DNA of 64,000 nt from Bacteroidaceae bacterium (GCA_017429525.1 JAFROT010000015.1:62001-126000); one strand, 5' to 3'. Positions 51,258-61,438 are shown, numbered from the stretch's first letter. Made by a program: numbers and translations. Notes: generated from the sequence alone by a model not told the origin.

Positions 51258-52403
51258 TCAGAAGTCGCGGAAGTCGGGGTTGGTCACTTGGCGGATGGCC
51301 AGACATTCCATCTCGATGAGCCATGTCGGGCGGCAGACGGGCGCCAGTGTGATGACGTAAGGCGTCTGGGGGAAGCGCTCGGCAAAGAGGCGACTGACGG
51401 TGGCGAAGTCGGCCACGTCGCGGATGTAGACAATAATCTGTGCCACGTCGTCGAAGGTGGTCTCGGCTTCAGCCAGGAGCGCTTCGACGTTCTCCCACAT
51501 GCGGTGCGTCTGACGGACGATATCGCCCTCGTAGAGCACTTCGCCACGGTTGTTGATACTGGCGGTGCCGCTGATGTAGACGTGACGACGGTCGCCATAG
51601 TCTATGCGTGTGCCGCGCTCGAAGGTGACGCCGTACTCGTAGGTGGGGTTGAGGTGGGTCTTGGCGTAGAGGTAGCGTTGCTGCTCGGGGCGGAAACCGA
51701 TGAGTGCGTAGGTGCCGAGTTGCACGAGCGCACGGGTGTCGGCCGGTGAGCCTCCGATGCCCGTAGATGCGATGAAATGGGTGTTTTTTGTCAATCCTTG
51801 CTCCTCGAAGTTCTCGCGACGGGCGCGAACCATGCCGGCGTACTGGGTGTCGACATCGCGGACGTAGAACCAGGTGCGGATGCAGTTGGCCTCGAGCGTG
51901 GCGCCGTAGCGCTGGAGAGTCTCCTCGTAGTCGATGAGCAGGCTCTCGGTCTGCCAGGCGGAGTCGCCTTTGTGCTCGTGCATGCCCATCTTCCAGAGGT
52001 GCTGGTAGCCGTTGTGGGCAGCGATGACCAGGCCGTCGTGGTTCTCGACATCCATGTCGTGGACCATGTAGAGCCAGGCTGCTACCTTGGAGCCGTCGAG
52101 GGGGGGCTGCTGGATGTAGCTTACCGAGGAGCCTTGGCTGAGGCGCTCCTTGACGAGGGGCTGCTGGTTGGTGGCGTCGCTGAGGAAGTAGCGCTTGAAA
52201 ATGGTCTCGGAACCGGCACATACGTCGAGGGCAAGAAGGGCTTGCTCGGCTTGGCAAAGGCGGCGGAACTGGCCTTCAAACTGTTCGTCGCGCGGCTCCA
52301 CGTGAAGGATGGCGTGCTGCTCGCGCACCTTGCCCTCGGGGGCGAAGGTCGATAACTGAGCAGTGACGCCAAATTCTTGGAAATGTATTTCTTTGTAAGT
52401 CAC
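51258..52403 (-). CDS. Rid/chorismatase-like protein
   Basis: 381 residues. The C-terminal domain is Rid (YjgF)-like: HVYISGTASINNRGEVLYEG, then VRQTHRMWENVEALLAEA and IVYIRDVADF. The N-terminal half has a second, related-looking fold (IRTWFYVRDVD...FIASTGIGG). This two-part order is that of the FkbO/XanB2 chorismatase-like group, which splits chorismate, but I cannot confirm the active-site residues. It sits between the M16 gene and the cytochrome gene in a seven-gene same-strand run. Confidence 0.65.
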   Translation of the reverse strand: MTYKEIHFQEFGVTAQLSTFAPEGKVREQHAILHVEPRDEQFEGQFRRLCQAEQALLALDVCAGSETIFKRYFLSDATNQQPLVKERLSQGSSVSYIQQPPLDGSKVAAWLYMVHDMDVENHDGLVIAAHNGYQHLWKMGMHEHKGDSAWQTESLLIDYEETLQRYGATLEANCIRTWFYVRDVDTQYAGMVRARRENFEEQGLTKNTHFIASTGIGGSPADTRALVQLGTYALIGFRPEQQRYLYAKTHLNPTYEYGVTFERGTRIDYGDRRHVYISGTASINNRGEVLYEGDIVRQTHRMWENVEALLAEAETTFDDVAQIIVYIRDVADFATVSRLFAERFPQTPYVITLAPVCRPTWLIEMECLAIRQVTNPDFRDF

Positions 52404-52450
52404 TTATGTTGTACTTTTTTTCTTAATGTTGAGGTGATGCGGTGAGCGGC

Positions 52451-53161
52451 TCAAGGCTGGGCACCGCCGTTGATCCAGTTGTCGATGAGGGTGAGCGTGG
52501 CTTGCTCCTTGATCATGTTGGAGTGGTCAAATCGGATGTTCGGTGCCGTGCCGTTGACGACGTGATGGAGCAGGCTCTCGCTGGCGCTGCCCGGCAGGAC
52601 GCGCATGCCGTTCTCGGGCTGGCGTGCCGGGTGGCCGACGAGTTGCTCGTAGCTCTTGCCTTCGACGAGGGTGAGCTCGCCGGCCGGGGTGGCTCCGAGT
52701 CCATGACAGCGTGCACACGTCCCTGTGAAGACGAGTTGCTGCAGGGTGGCGAACTGTCCGATGTCGAGCGCTCCGGCGTCGAGACGAAGGGTGTCGCCGT
52801 GTGACGCTTCCATACTGATGACGGCAAACGTAGCCACGCGCTCACGCAAGCGATTGGTGGCGCATAGCTCGATGGTCGACAGACTATCGGCCGTGATGTC
52901 GAGCGTCGTCTCGACATGCCCGTCGGTGAGGGCAGCGATGCGCTTCTGCGTGACAGCATAGTTGCTGCTTTCGGCAAAACCGGCGAGGACGATGCTGTAC
53001 TGCGAACCCCAGGTGGCGATGCCCGTGAGGTCGGCCGTGAGGACCACCGTCTTGCCCGCCGTGCGTACCGTGTCGTCGTCATCGATGATGTCGCCCTCGT
53101 CGCAGGCTGTGAAGCCAATGGCGGCGAAAAGCGCTGCAAAGATAAGGCTGTTTTTCTTCAT
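52451..53161 (-). CDS. c-type cytochrome lipoprotein
   Basis: 236 residues from MKKNSLIF (ATG at 53161). Lipoprotein signal with Cys20 (GFTAC). A beta domain of about 110 residues is followed by a mono-haem cytochrome c part: Cys149-x-x-Cys152-His153 (CARCHGLG) and a distal Met candidate (GMRVLPGSASESLL or SNMIKEQATL). Its neighbours include a di-haem oxidoreductase, so it may be its electron partner. Confidence 0.82.
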   Translation of the reverse strand: MKKNSLIFAALFAAIGFTACDEGDIIDDDDTVRTAGKTVVLTADLTGIATWGSQYSIVLAGFAESSNYAVTQKRIAALTDGHVETTLDITADSLSTIELCATNRLRERVATFAVISMEASHGDTLRLDAGALDIGQFATLQQLVFTGTCARCHGLGATPAGELTLVEGKSYEQLVGHPARQPENGMRVLPGSASESLLHHVVNGTAPNIRFDHSNMIKEQATLTLIDNWINGGAQP

Positions 53162-53211
53162 TCCTACGTTCCTTTTTGATTTATTAACAAAAAGAGTATG
53201 TGAAAGTAGCA

Positions 53212-54447
53212 TCAGAAGGTGTATTGGAGCATGACGACGGCACGGTGGGTGGCGATGCCCAGGTCGTCGATGTCGCGGTCGAGCTGGCGGTCGTGGCCCC
53301 AGCGCCCGACATATTCATACATGCCAGAGAGCTTCAGGTTGCACTGTGGAATGAAGTAGTTGAGCCCGATGGCAGGGGCATTGAGGAAACCACCAGTACC
53401 CGTGGCACCAAGGCCGTTGCGGTCGAAGAAGTCGTAGCGGATGGCGGGCTGCAGATGCCGCGTGACGAAGTAGCCAGCCTGGACGTAGGCGCCGAGGTAG
53501 TTGTACTCGTTGTGGATCTTCTGGCGCTTGGTGAAGTCGATCTGCATGTAGTACAGTTCGGCAGCGAGGTAGAGACGATTCCACAGCATGGCAAACTCAG
53601 CGCCGAGTCGGAAGTCGTTGGTCGACTCGCTCTCGCTCTCGACGTTGTAGTTGGCCGACAGGCCGAAGAGCATCTTGCGCTCACTGAGCAGCTTGGGGTT
53701 GCCCTGCGATGTAGGCATCTGGCCATAGGGTTGGTAGGTGAGTCGGCCTGCATAGAGGAGAGAGGGGATGTGGATATCGTCGGAGAGCGTCTTGGAGGCT
53801 GTATTGACGTTGATGCCTGTACCGTTGAAGATGCCGACTTCGTAGCCGATATTGTTCTTCGAAATGCCGTGAAATTCCACGCCGAGGTCAAAGCCCGTGG
53901 CGAAGGCCGGGGTGACGGCGTTGAGCGAGTAGGGGAGGATGACCTGCTGCGTCATGGAGTTGGGCAGCGTGGGCATGAGTGTCTCGCCAAGCGTGGTGAG
54001 GTAGGCGTGGGAGAAGGGCGTCTTGAACTTACCGACGCGGAAGTGGGCGGCTTGGCTGATGCCGTAGTCTATCCAGGCCTGCTGGAGGATAGCGCTGCCT
54101 GAGGCTGCGGCGTTGATGCAGAGGTTGTAGTCAATCTTGCCAAAAGCGCGACCTGTGAAACCGAGGATGGCATTGGGGATAGCAAAGCCGCTGTTGGCGA
54201 CGTTGTCCTGATTGTAGGCCTTGTCGAGGCCCTCGCTGTCGTACCAGTTGAAGTTGCCTGTCGACTGCAGCATCAGGTAGGGTTTGAAGATGAAACGGCC
54301 GTCCTTGCTCTGAAGGGTGAAACCGCGATTGTCGGCGATGGGGACCACGCCGTTGGTCATGTCGAGTGTAGGCGTAGAGCCCTCGTCGGCTGCAGCGCCC
54401 ACTGCCACACTCGCGAATGCTAGGAAAAGTAACTTTCTAATATTCAT
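53212..54447 (-). CDS. Outer-membrane porin, OprP/OprO-like
   Basis: 411 residues from MNIRKLLFLA (ATG at 54447). Signal peptide, then repeated amphipathic beta strands and a terminal aromatic residue (VVMLQYTF). The pattern FRVGKFKTPFSHAYLT is typical of phosphate-selective-porin-like proteins. It lies between the cytochrome and di-haem oxidoreductase genes, suggesting passage of a substrate of that pathway through the outer membrane. Confidence 0.82.
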   Translation of the reverse strand: MNIRKLLFLAFASVAVGAAADEGSTPTLDMTNGVVPIADNRGFTLQSKDGRFIFKPYLMLQSTGNFNWYDSEGLDKAYNQDNVANSGFAIPNAILGFTGRAFGKIDYNLCINAAASGSAILQQAWIDYGISQAAHFRVGKFKTPFSHAYLTTLGETLMPTLPNSMTQQVILPYSLNAVTPAFATGFDLGVEFHGISKNNIGYEVGIFNGTGINVNTASKTLSDDIHIPSLLYAGRLTYQPYGQMPTSQGNPKLLSERKMLFGLSANYNVESESESTNDFRLGAEFAMLWNRLYLAAELYYMQIDFTKRQKIHNEYNYLGAYVQAGYFVTRHLQPAIRYDFFDRNGLGATGTGGFLNAPAIGLNYFIPQCNLKLSGMYEYVGRWGHDRQLDRDIDDLGIATHRAVVMLQYTF

Positions 54448-54493
54448 AATTGTTTGATTGTTATATCTTTTTCTGTATTTCAAGGTTCAACGT

Positions 54494-55948
54494 TCAAAGC
54501 GATTCGAGGAACTTGACGAGTGCCTTACGTTCATCGCTCGAGAGGTTCTTGAACTTGTTCTTCGAGGCCTCGGCCTCGCCTCCGTGCCACATAATGGCTT
54601 CGGTGAAGTTGCGGGCACGACCGTCGTGGAGGAAGTAGGTGTGTCCGTTGACCTTTTCTTGCAGGCCGATGCCCCAAAGGGGCGTGGTGCGCCACTCGTT
54701 GCCGCGAGCCAGTCCGCTGACATAGTTGTCGTTAAGTCCTACGCCCATAATCTCGCTGCCCATGTCGTGAAGGAGGAAGTCGCTGTAGGGGTGGATGGTC
54801 TGGCGTCCGAGCCATGGCAGTTGGGTGCCGTTGAGGAGCGTGGTACCGCGTGGACGTGTATGAAGCGTCGTGGCATGGCAGAGGGCACAGCCTGCCTGGT
54901 TGAAGAGCTGCTCGCCCAATCGTACGAGGCGGTTGTTGACATTGCGGCGCGCGGGTACGCCCAGACATTGGAGGTAGAGGTCCACATCCTCCATGTCTTC
55001 GGTGGAGATGTCCAGTTGGTCATAAAGCAGACCCATCATGGAGCCTTGTGCAATCTGACGCTGCCCCTCGCATACTTCTTCGGGGTAGCGACTGTTGGTG
55101 ACACCCATATCGCTGGAGAATCCCAACTCGACAGTCAGATCAGCATGATGAGCCTTGTTGCCACCCACACCGAGGCGTCGCTGACCGCGCTCGACGATGT
55201 AGTTGCAGCGTCCGCTGATGCCCCATTCGGGATAGTTGCTTTTGCGCGCAAGGGCTTCAATCTCAGTGGGGTCGAGTGCCATGATCTGCCCCATGCCGAC
55301 GTGTCGCAAGGGGATGCGAACCGTGCAGAAGAGGTCCTCGGGACGCACAGAGTCGGCATACCACTCGCTGATAGAGTACTCGGGGTAGCAGAGCTCGTAA
55401 GGCTCGCCATCGGGGAATTCGAACGTCTGGTAGTGCTTCTTCACCTTCACCTTGCCCTCGGGCTGCACGCCGTAAATGGCTTGGTCGTGAATGACACGAC
55501 CATAGTCCTGAAAGAAGACGCCGTTCTTACGTGTCACGTAGACCAACATCGACGAGAAGCCGTAGGCTCCGCTGCCCTCGGCTTCTTCCCACAGCGCGGG
55601 CTTCGTGCGACCGGCGTTGCGATGGCAGCTGCCGCAGCTGTAGCCGGCATAGACAGGACCGAGACCACCGCCATAACTATTGGAACTGGTCCGGGCATCA
55701 TCGTAGAGCTTGTCGCCGCGCATGAAACGTTTCTTCAGTTCGCCTTGCACCCAGTCGGCCTCGGAGTCGTAGGCAAACGACGATGTCGTATAGATGGTCG
55801 ACGTGCCGGCAGAGAGCGCATAGCCAGCAGGCACTTCGAGGTCGGCCTCGGTCAGTCCGTCGCTGTCGTCATCGCAAGCCCACAGACTGGTGAAGATGAA
55901 CGCGCAAGCACACGTAAGGGCGTAATTCTGAATTCTTTTTGATGTCAT
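54494..55948 (-). CDS. Di-haem oxidoreductase (DUF1111/thiol oxidoreductase-like) lipoprotein
   Basis: 484 residues from MTSKRIQNYA (ATG at 55948). Lipoprotein signal with Cys25 (LWACDDD). Two c-type haem sites: Cys105-x-x-Cys108-His109 (CGSCHR) and Cys354-x-x-Cys357-His358 (CALCHA). Blocks such as ISGRCNYI and LWGIGLQEKVNGHTYFLHDG are typical of the family, which is found beside imelysin genes in iron-related clusters. Reading frame upstream of 55948 lacks a signal peptide and is rejected. Confidence 0.88.
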   Translation of the reverse strand: MTSKRIQNYALTCACAFIFTSLWACDDDSDGLTEADLEVPAGYALSAGTSTIYTTSSFAYDSEADWVQGELKKRFMRGDKLYDDARTSSNSYGGGLGPVYAGYSCGSCHRNAGRTKPALWEEAEGSGAYGFSSMLVYVTRKNGVFFQDYGRVIHDQAIYGVQPEGKVKVKKHYQTFEFPDGEPYELCYPEYSISEWYADSVRPEDLFCTVRIPLRHVGMGQIMALDPTEIEALARKSNYPEWGISGRCNYIVERGQRRLGVGGNKAHHADLTVELGFSSDMGVTNSRYPEEVCEGQRQIAQGSMMGLLYDQLDISTEDMEDVDLYLQCLGVPARRNVNNRLVRLGEQLFNQAGCALCHATTLHTRPRGTTLLNGTQLPWLGRQTIHPYSDFLLHDMGSEIMGVGLNDNYVSGLARGNEWRTTPLWGIGLQEKVNGHTYFLHDGRARNFTEAIMWHGGEAEASKNKFKNLSSDERKALVKFLESL

Positions 55949-56069
55949 GTAGAATATCTTTTTTCGGATTTTCCTTTTAACGCCGAAGAAGTAAGGGCCA
56001 GCGCCTGCGATGACACTGTTGCCCTTACTTCTAAAAAAGTTTGTTTGAAATGGCGTATCTTGCTGGGGA

Positions 56070-57245
56070 TTATTCCTCGTCGACCTCAATCTCGTGGTTG
56101 AGGAAAATGTCCTTGTAGGCCTTGCCGCCTTCGTAGCTCCTGGTCCAAGCATTGTAGAGCTCGGTGGCATCCTGCTGCAGGAGGTAGCCCACCTGCGCCA
56201 TGTAGTTGCCCCATGACTTGGCGTTGGCGTTGGTGTAGTCGAGGTCGGCAGGGTCGGTGCTGGTGCCGTCGTTGAGGGTGCGGGCCTGGCCGTTCTTGAA
56301 GATGAGGAACTCCATGGTGTGGAAACCGCGTACACTCTGCACGGCCTCAATCTCATCGTCGCTGTCGCCATCGCTCCAAGTCAGGTCGTCGAACTTACCC
56401 GAGTTGAGGATGTTCACGATAGCTTCCTGGTCGAGGGGCCAGCTGTCCATGTTGGGGTCGAGGCCGAGGGCATCGACAGGACCGAAGAGGAAAGCCTCGC
56501 TGGTCTCCCAAGGTTCGCGAGCGTCGAACCAAGCCTCGCAAGCAGCCTTGAAGTTGGCATTGCTGGGCGACTGGGCAAACTTCTGAGCAGCCTGATAAAG
56601 AGCGGCGTTGGCATCTACCAATGACTTGTAAGTAGGCAGTACGACGTCGTTGACATAGGTGTTGAGGATGGGTTGCAGGGCGTCGTTGCTGTTGAGGGCG
56701 GTGGTGCGCTGCAGGTAGCCTTTGAGGTTGCCCAGCACTTCCTCGAGGTCGTTGCAAGCCTGCATGGCTGTCTGCACCTCGGGCGCACCGATGTTCATGC
56801 GGAAGGGAGCTGGGATGTTCTGGATGGCATCGTGAGCAGCCGTGATGGCGTCGCGCACTTGTTTGTCGAGCGAAGCGTTGTTGCCTTCGATAAGCGTAGC
56901 CAGTGAGTGAGTGGCTTTGCTGCCGTTGCGAGTGCCGAAATAGGCGTTGCGGATGGACAGGATGTTGTTGCTATAGTCGTCGATGCTGTGCCAGCTGTAC
57001 CACGACTCTACAGCATAGAGGGCCTCGGTGGTCCTGCCCGACTTGAAGAGGTCATAAGGGTCGCCAATCTTGGCATTGCCCACCTCGTTAGCGATGTCCA
57101 TGCAGCCATCGATAATCTGTTCTACGCAGACGAGAGCAGAGCTCGTTTCAGGGTCGACGACGGGATCGGGGTCGTCTTCGCCACAGGCCGTGAAGCCCAG
57201 CGTGGCGCTCAGCAGCAGTGCTGCCATCCAAAAGTACTTTCTCAT
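56070..57245 (-). CDS. Imelysin family lipoprotein
   Basis: 391 residues. Lipoprotein signal (LGFTAC). The imelysin GxHxxE motif is GFHTME with His309 and Glu312. Two helical bundle halves are visible around it. Imelysins are periplasmic or surface proteins tied to iron uptake (related to EfeO). The pair imelysin plus di-haem oxidoreductase is known from other phyla, where it is iron-regulated. No Fur box could be recognised upstream. Confidence 0.9.
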   Translation of the reverse strand: MRKYFWMAALLLSATLGFTACGEDDPDPVVDPETSSALVCVEQIIDGCMDIANEVGNAKIGDPYDLFKSGRTTEALYAVESWYSWHSIDDYSNNILSIRNAYFGTRNGSKATHSLATLIEGNNASLDKQVRDAITAAHDAIQNIPAPFRMNIGAPEVQTAMQACNDLEEVLGNLKGYLQRTTALNSNDALQPILNTYVNDVVLPTYKSLVDANAALYQAAQKFAQSPSNANFKAACEAWFDAREPWETSEAFLFGPVDALGLDPNMDSWPLDQEAIVNILNSGKFDDLTWSDGDSDDEIEAVQSVRGFHTMEFLIFKNGQARTLNDGTSTDPADLDYTNANAKSWGNYMAQVGYLLQQDATELYNAWTRSYEGGKAYKDIFLNHEIEVDEE

Positions 57246-57285
57246 AGTGAAATGTTTTTAGTTATTGATGTTTTCAATTTGATTG

Positions 57286-58593
57286 TCATTTCTTCCAGAA
57301 CCAGCCTGTGTAGGCGACGCCGATAGCAAATTCGTTCTCGCGGTGGTAGCGGCTGTGGCCGAAGATGCTTGAGCTGCCAACTTTTCGGGTGTTCCAGTCG
57401 GCCTTCACGACCAGATTCGGCAGGGCAAACCAGTTGAGACCGCCTGACCATTTGCTCACTTGGCAGCGAGCATCGACGGTCTGTGTGCCTTCGCCTTTCT
57501 CTTGAGGATTGAAGTACTCATAGCGTGCAAAGGGATAGATGACAGGGCAGCGCGAGATACCTACGAGTGAGCGTAGGTTCACTCCGGCTTCGACGCCGTA
57601 GGCCAGAGCGTTCTTGGCCGTGCGGCGCATGGCACCATGGTGGTAGTTGGAGAGGTTGGAGAGCGATACGCCACTCAATTTCTGTGAGTTGGAGAGCTGT
57701 CCCCACAGCACGTTGGCACGGGCTGTGACAAAGCGGTTGCGGTACTGCGCGTCGGCCGAGAGGATATTGACGCTCACGCCATCCAGACTCGAGTACTTGT
57801 AGCGCTTGTCGGCATTCGCAGTGGCATCGTTGCAGAAATAATAGGACGCGCCCACGCGCAGGCCCGGTAAGCCTTCGTAGTCAAGGCGCAGCGTGTAGGC
57901 AGGGCTCGTGAAATTGTCGGTCTCGAATAGTCCCTGCTTGCCATCTGCAACCCAATGGTCGCGACCAAAGCCGTCGGCGTTGAGGCCCGCTGTCACGTAG
58001 GCTTCGTAGCTCACGCGGCTGTAGCCCGTGCCTAGGCGTCCGAACAGGCTCACACCTGTCTCGTGCCACGTTGAAGGAATGATGGTAGTCTCGCCCTTGG
58101 GGCGTGTCGTGCCGAAGAAGAGGATGGGCTCGTGGTGGGCGTTTGTCAATCCCACGGGAAGCACCATGTGGCCTGCGCGTACATGTAGTGCGCGATTTAA
58201 GGTATAGGTGACGTGGAACTGTTCCAGAGCCACTTCACCGCCCTTCTCCATCTCGGTTTCGTACTCGCCGTTCTCAGAGGCTTCCATCTCTGTCTCGAGA
58301 CCAACGCCACCAGCCTCGAACTCAATCTCTGCGCCGAGGGCCCAATGGCGGTTGAAGCGGTAGTCGCCGGCAATAACAAAACGTGGGATGGCTATGGTGT
58401 TGCGGCGCTCGTAGTTCGAGCCTGTTGTCGTGCCGTTGTAACGACTTGTGCCATAGCCCTTGAAAGAGGCTACCATCTCGCCATAGCCGCCGATGCGGAA
58501 TTTCTCGAAATCCTCGTCTTGGGCTTGCGTGCTACCGCTGAAAGCCAGTGAGGCGAGAAGTGTAGTCAGAAGTTTGTTTTTCGTAAAGATCAT
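57286..58593 (-). CDS. Outer-membrane porin-like protein
   Basis: 435 residues with a signal peptide (GSTQAQ). Beta-barrel strands start with FRIGGYGEMVASFKGYG; it includes ERRNTIAIPRFVIAGDYRF, HVRAGHMVLPVGLTNAHHEP, and an aromatic end (AYTGWFWKK). First gene of the imelysin run. A TACTTTTG element lies at 58688-58681, but the only CAAA partner is too far (29 nt). Confidence 0.82.
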   Translation of the reverse strand: MIFTKNKLLTTLLASLAFSGSTQAQDEDFEKFRIGGYGEMVASFKGYGTSRYNGTTTGSNYERRNTIAIPRFVIAGDYRFNRHWALGAEIEFEAGGVGLETEMEASENGEYETEMEKGGEVALEQFHVTYTLNRALHVRAGHMVLPVGLTNAHHEPILFFGTTRPKGETTIIPSTWHETGVSLFGRLGTGYSRVSYEAYVTAGLNADGFGRDHWVADGKQGLFETDNFTSPAYTLRLDYEGLPGLRVGASYYFCNDATANADKRYKYSSLDGVSVNILSADAQYRNRFVTARANVLWGQLSNSQKLSGVSLSNLSNYHHGAMRRTAKNALAYGVEAGVNLRSLVGISRCPVIYPFARYEYFNPQEKGEGTQTVDARCQVSKWSGGLNWFALPNLVVKADWNTRKVGSSSIFGHSRYHRENEFAIGVAYTGWFWKK

Positions 58594-58901
58594 ATCTTGT
58601 TATTAATTATTGTCGCACTCTTGAAGTCTCAAACTCTATCAGCTGAGGGCAATTGAGCTCTTGCTTGCTGAAAGCGGGTGCAAAAGTAGGGCATTTGAGC
58701 GTCTGTGTCAAGAGCTGCAAACCAAAATACTCATTTTTGTGTACGTCCAATACCTAAAAATGATGAGCCTTTTGGCACTCATGGAGGAGCCTGTAGGTAT
58801 TATTATAGCAAAAAAAACGTCTTTTTCTTGGCGCAAATCGAAATAATGTCTACTTTTGCGGCCGAATAAGTTTAATTCAATCTATTAAAAACGTTTTCAC
58901 A
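58594..58901. other. Divergent intergenic region
   Basis: 308 bases between two divergent genes. It holds a -7 element for each side and no repeat or gene that I can see. Confidence 0.6.
58827..58858 (+). promoter_or_regulatory. Promoter for the small lipoprotein gene
   Basis: CTTG at 58827-58830 (one change from TTTG), 20 nt, then TACTTTTG at 58851-58858. Confidence 0.6.
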
Positions 58902-59333
58902 ATGAAGAACTTTTGGAAAATCTTGGCAGCGCTGATGGTTGTCGCCCTGCCTTTCGTGGTCGCTTCTTGCGGCGATGATGACGAAGACAATGGTCCCAAG
59001 ACCTATGAGTACTCTTGGACACTCCAGAACACGACTCCCAGCAGCAGTGCCACAACACAAGACAAACAGGCAGCCTTGACAGCTGAGACTGCCATCAATT
59101 CGCTCTTAGCCGCTGAATTCCGCAAGCAAGGTTTCACCGTGGATGCTACCAATCAGAAGTTCTCTGTTCAGTCTGAGAACGAGCCCGCTTCCTTCGATAA
59201 TAAGGTGAAGTCTGCTGTTTATTCCGTTAAGGCTCAGGATGCTTATCTCGCAGCTGCTGAGAAACTGCCTAGCGCATCCAAACTGGTTGTTAAGCGCGGA
59301 AGCACCAACATCATCAACGAGAGTCTGAAATAA
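58902..59333 (+). CDS. Small lipoprotein of unknown function
   Basis: 143 residues. Lipoprotein signal (VVASC) followed by an acidic linker (DDDEDNG). The rest alternates helices and strands (ALTAETAINSLLAAEFRKQG) with no family that I recognise. It has its own promoter and terminator, so it is a single-gene unit, probably well expressed. Confidence 0.85.
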   Translation: MKNFWKILAALMVVALPFVVASCGDDDEDNGPKTYEYSWTLQNTTPSSSATTQDKQAALTAETAINSLLAAEFRKQGFTVDATNQKFSVQSENEPASFDNKVKSAVYSVKAQDAYLAAAEKLPSASKLVVKRGSTNIINESLK

Positions 59334-59361
59334 TCTGTCAGAACAGACATGCAGATATCTA

Positions 59362-59397
59362 CGACCCGTCTCATCTGTCGAGGCGGGTCGGTTTTGT
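59362..59397 (+). terminator. Rho-independent terminator of the lipoprotein gene
   Basis: Stem CGACCCGTCT / AGGCGGGTCG (59362-59371 and 59381-59390, one G-U pair) followed by GTTTTGTT. Confidence 0.8.
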
Positions 59398-59491
59398 TGT
59401 CAAGCACACCTCCTTTTTTGTCAAATGGGTGTTGCAAAAGTGTGATTTTACATTAAAGTAAGCCCTTTCGAATAATTTTTTCTCTCTTTCA

Positions 59492-59523
59492 TTTCGTCAC
59501 GTCAAAAGAAAACACTAATTTTG
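59492..59523 (+). promoter_or_regulatory. Promoter for pckA
   Basis: TTTC at 59492-59495 (one mismatch to TTTG), 20 nt, and TAATTTTG at 59516-59523, about 88 nt before the ATG. Confidence 0.55.
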
Positions 59524-59610
59524 CGACGCCTTAGAGAAGGGCATGGCCTTTCCAAAGGTTCACAACGACGTATTCACTTTAACATTTTAACCCTTTAATT
59601 CATAAAAACA

Positions 59611-61233
59611 ATGGCAAAATTCGATGCTTCTGTTTTAGAGAAGTATGGCATCAAGGGCTCGACCGTGATTGCCTATAACCCTTCGTATGAGTTCCTCTTT
59701 GAGGAGGAGACAAAGGCTGGTCTCGAGGGCTTCGAGGTAGGTCAGGAGACCGAGCTCGGCGCTGTCAACGTGATGACTGGTATCTTCACTGGCCGCAGCC
59801 CCAAGGACAAGTACATCGTCGACGACGCTCAGAGCCACGACAAAGTGTGGTGGACCACTGAAGGTTACAAGAACGACAACCACCCCATGAGCGAAGAGGT
59901 CTGGGCACAGGTCAAGGACATCGCTACCAAGGAGCTCTCTGGTAAGAAGCTGTATGTTGTCGATGCTTTCTGCGGCGCCAATGAGGCTACTCACCTCGCC
60001 GTCCGCTTCATCCTCGAGGTCGCATGGCAGGCTCACTTCATCAAGAACATGTTCATCCAGCCCACTGAGGAGGAACTGGAGAAGTTCGAACCCAACTTCG
60101 TCATCTACAATGCCAGCAAGGCTAAGGTTGAGAACTACAAGGAGCTCGGCCTCAACAGCGAGACGTGCGTGGCCTTCAACACCACCAGCCGCGAGCAGGT
60201 GATCATCAACACATGGTACGGCGGCGAGATGAAGAAGGGTATGTTCTCCATGCAGAACTACTACCTCCCCCTCCAGGGCATCGCTTCGATGCACTGCTCG
60301 GCCAACACCGACATGGAAGGTAAGAACACCGCTATCTTCTTCGGCCTCTCCGGCACAGGTAAGACCACCCTCAGCACCGACCCGAAGCGTCTGCTCATTG
60401 GCGACGACGAGCACGGATGGGACGACGAGGGCGTCTTCAACCTCGAAGGTGGCTGCTACGCTAAGGTCATCAACCTCAGCAAGGAGAATGAGCCCGACAT
60501 CTACGGCGCTATCAAGCGCAACGCTCTCCTCGAGAACGTTACTGTAGACAAGGACGGTAAGATCGACTTCGCCGACAAGAGCGTGACCGAGAACACGCGC
60601 GTCAGCTATCCTATCGAGCACATCGAGAAGATCGTGAAGAAGGTCAACGGCAAGAGCGCAGGTCCCGATGCTAAGAACGTCATCTTCCTCAGCGCCGACG
60701 CCTTCGGCGTGCTGCCCCCCGTCAGCATCCTGACTCCCGAGCAGACGAAGTACTACTTCCTCAGCGGCTTCACCGCTAAGCTCGCCGGCACAGAGCGCGG
60801 CATCACAGAGCCCACGCCCACCTTCAGCGCTTGCTTCGGCCAGGCATTCCTGGAGCTGCATCCCACGAAGTATGCCGAGGAGCTCGTCAAGAAGATGGAG
60901 AAGAGCGGTGCCAAGGCTTATCTGGTCAACACGGGCTGGAACGGCACGGGCAAGCGCATCAGCATCCCCGACACACGTGGTATCATCGACGCTATCCTCG
61001 ATGGCAGCATCCTGAAGGCTGAGACCAAGAAGATTCCTTACTTCGACTTCGAGGTGCCCACGGCTCTGCCCAACGTGAATCCCGCTATCCTCGATCCTCG
61101 CGACACCTACGCAGATGCCGCTGAGTGGGAGGAGAAGGCTAAGGACCTTGCCGCACGCTTCATCAAGAACTTCGGCAAGTACACCACCAACGAGGCTGGT
61201 AAGGCTCTCGTCGCTGCTGGTCCTCAGCTCTAA
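59611..61233 (+). CDS. pckA: Phosphoenolpyruvate carboxykinase (ATP)
   Basis: 540 residues, normal length. Interconverts oxaloacetate and PEP with ATP/ADP. The kinase loop is at residues 245-253 (GLSGTGKTT), followed by the second metal site [12 protein letters not shown]. Other family blocks: [47 protein letters not shown] and [11 protein letters not shown]. In Bacteroidales it also fixes CO2 toward succinate. Single-gene unit with its own terminator. Confidence 0.97.
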   Translation: MAKFDASVLEKYGIKGSTVIAYNPSYEFLFEEETKAGLEGFEVGQETELGAVNVMTGIFTGRSPKDKYIVDDAQSHDKVWWTTEGYKNDNHPMSEEVWAQVKDIATKELSGKKLYVVDAFCGANEATHLAVRFILEVAWQAHFIKNMFIQPTEEELEKFEPNFVIYNASKAKVENYKELGLNSETCVAFNTTSREQVIINTWYGGEMKKGMFSMQNYYLPLQGIASMHCSANTDMEGKNTAIFFGLSGTGKTTLSTDPKRLLIGDDEHGWDDEGVFNLEGGCYAKVINLSKENEPDIYGAIKRNALLENVTVDKDGKIDFADKSVTENTRVSYPIEHIEKIVKKVNGKSAGPDAKNVIFLSADAFGVLPPVSILTPEQTKYYFLSGFTAKLAGTERGITEPTPTFSACFGQAFLELHPTKYAEELVKKMEKSGAKAYLVNTGWNGTGKRISIPDTRGIIDAILDGSILKAETKKIPYFDFEVPTALPNVNPAILDPRDTYADAAEWEEKAKDLAARFIKNFGKYTTNEAGKALVAAGPQL

Positions 61234-61268
61234 GACGTAAGACACAAGGTTAATTCCTTTTCATCTGA

Positions 61269-61308
61269 AGGGACTGCGCCACACATCTGGTGCGGTCCCT
61301 CTTTTTTT
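61269..61308 (+). terminator. Rho-independent terminator of pckA
   Basis: Stem AGGGACTGCGCCA / TGGTGCGGTCCCT (61269-61281 and 61288-61300) followed by CTTTTTTT. Confidence 0.9.
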
Positions 61309-61407
61309 ATTCGTCTTCTCTTTTCCGCCTTCCTTCCTTTTTTCTTGTCGTGTATGGCTCGAATCCCATCTCTTTTCGTTCTTTTTATCGATTAATTAGT
61401 GAAAAAG

Positions 61408-61438
61408 TTTGGAGCTTGCGACAAAATACCTATCTTTG
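61408..61438 (+). promoter_or_regulatory. Bacteroidota-type promoter of the cyd operon
   Basis: TTTG at 61408-61411, 19 nt, TATCTTTG at 61431-61438, directly followed by the ATG of the DUF4492 gene at 61447. The leader is therefore very short. Confidence 0.75.
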
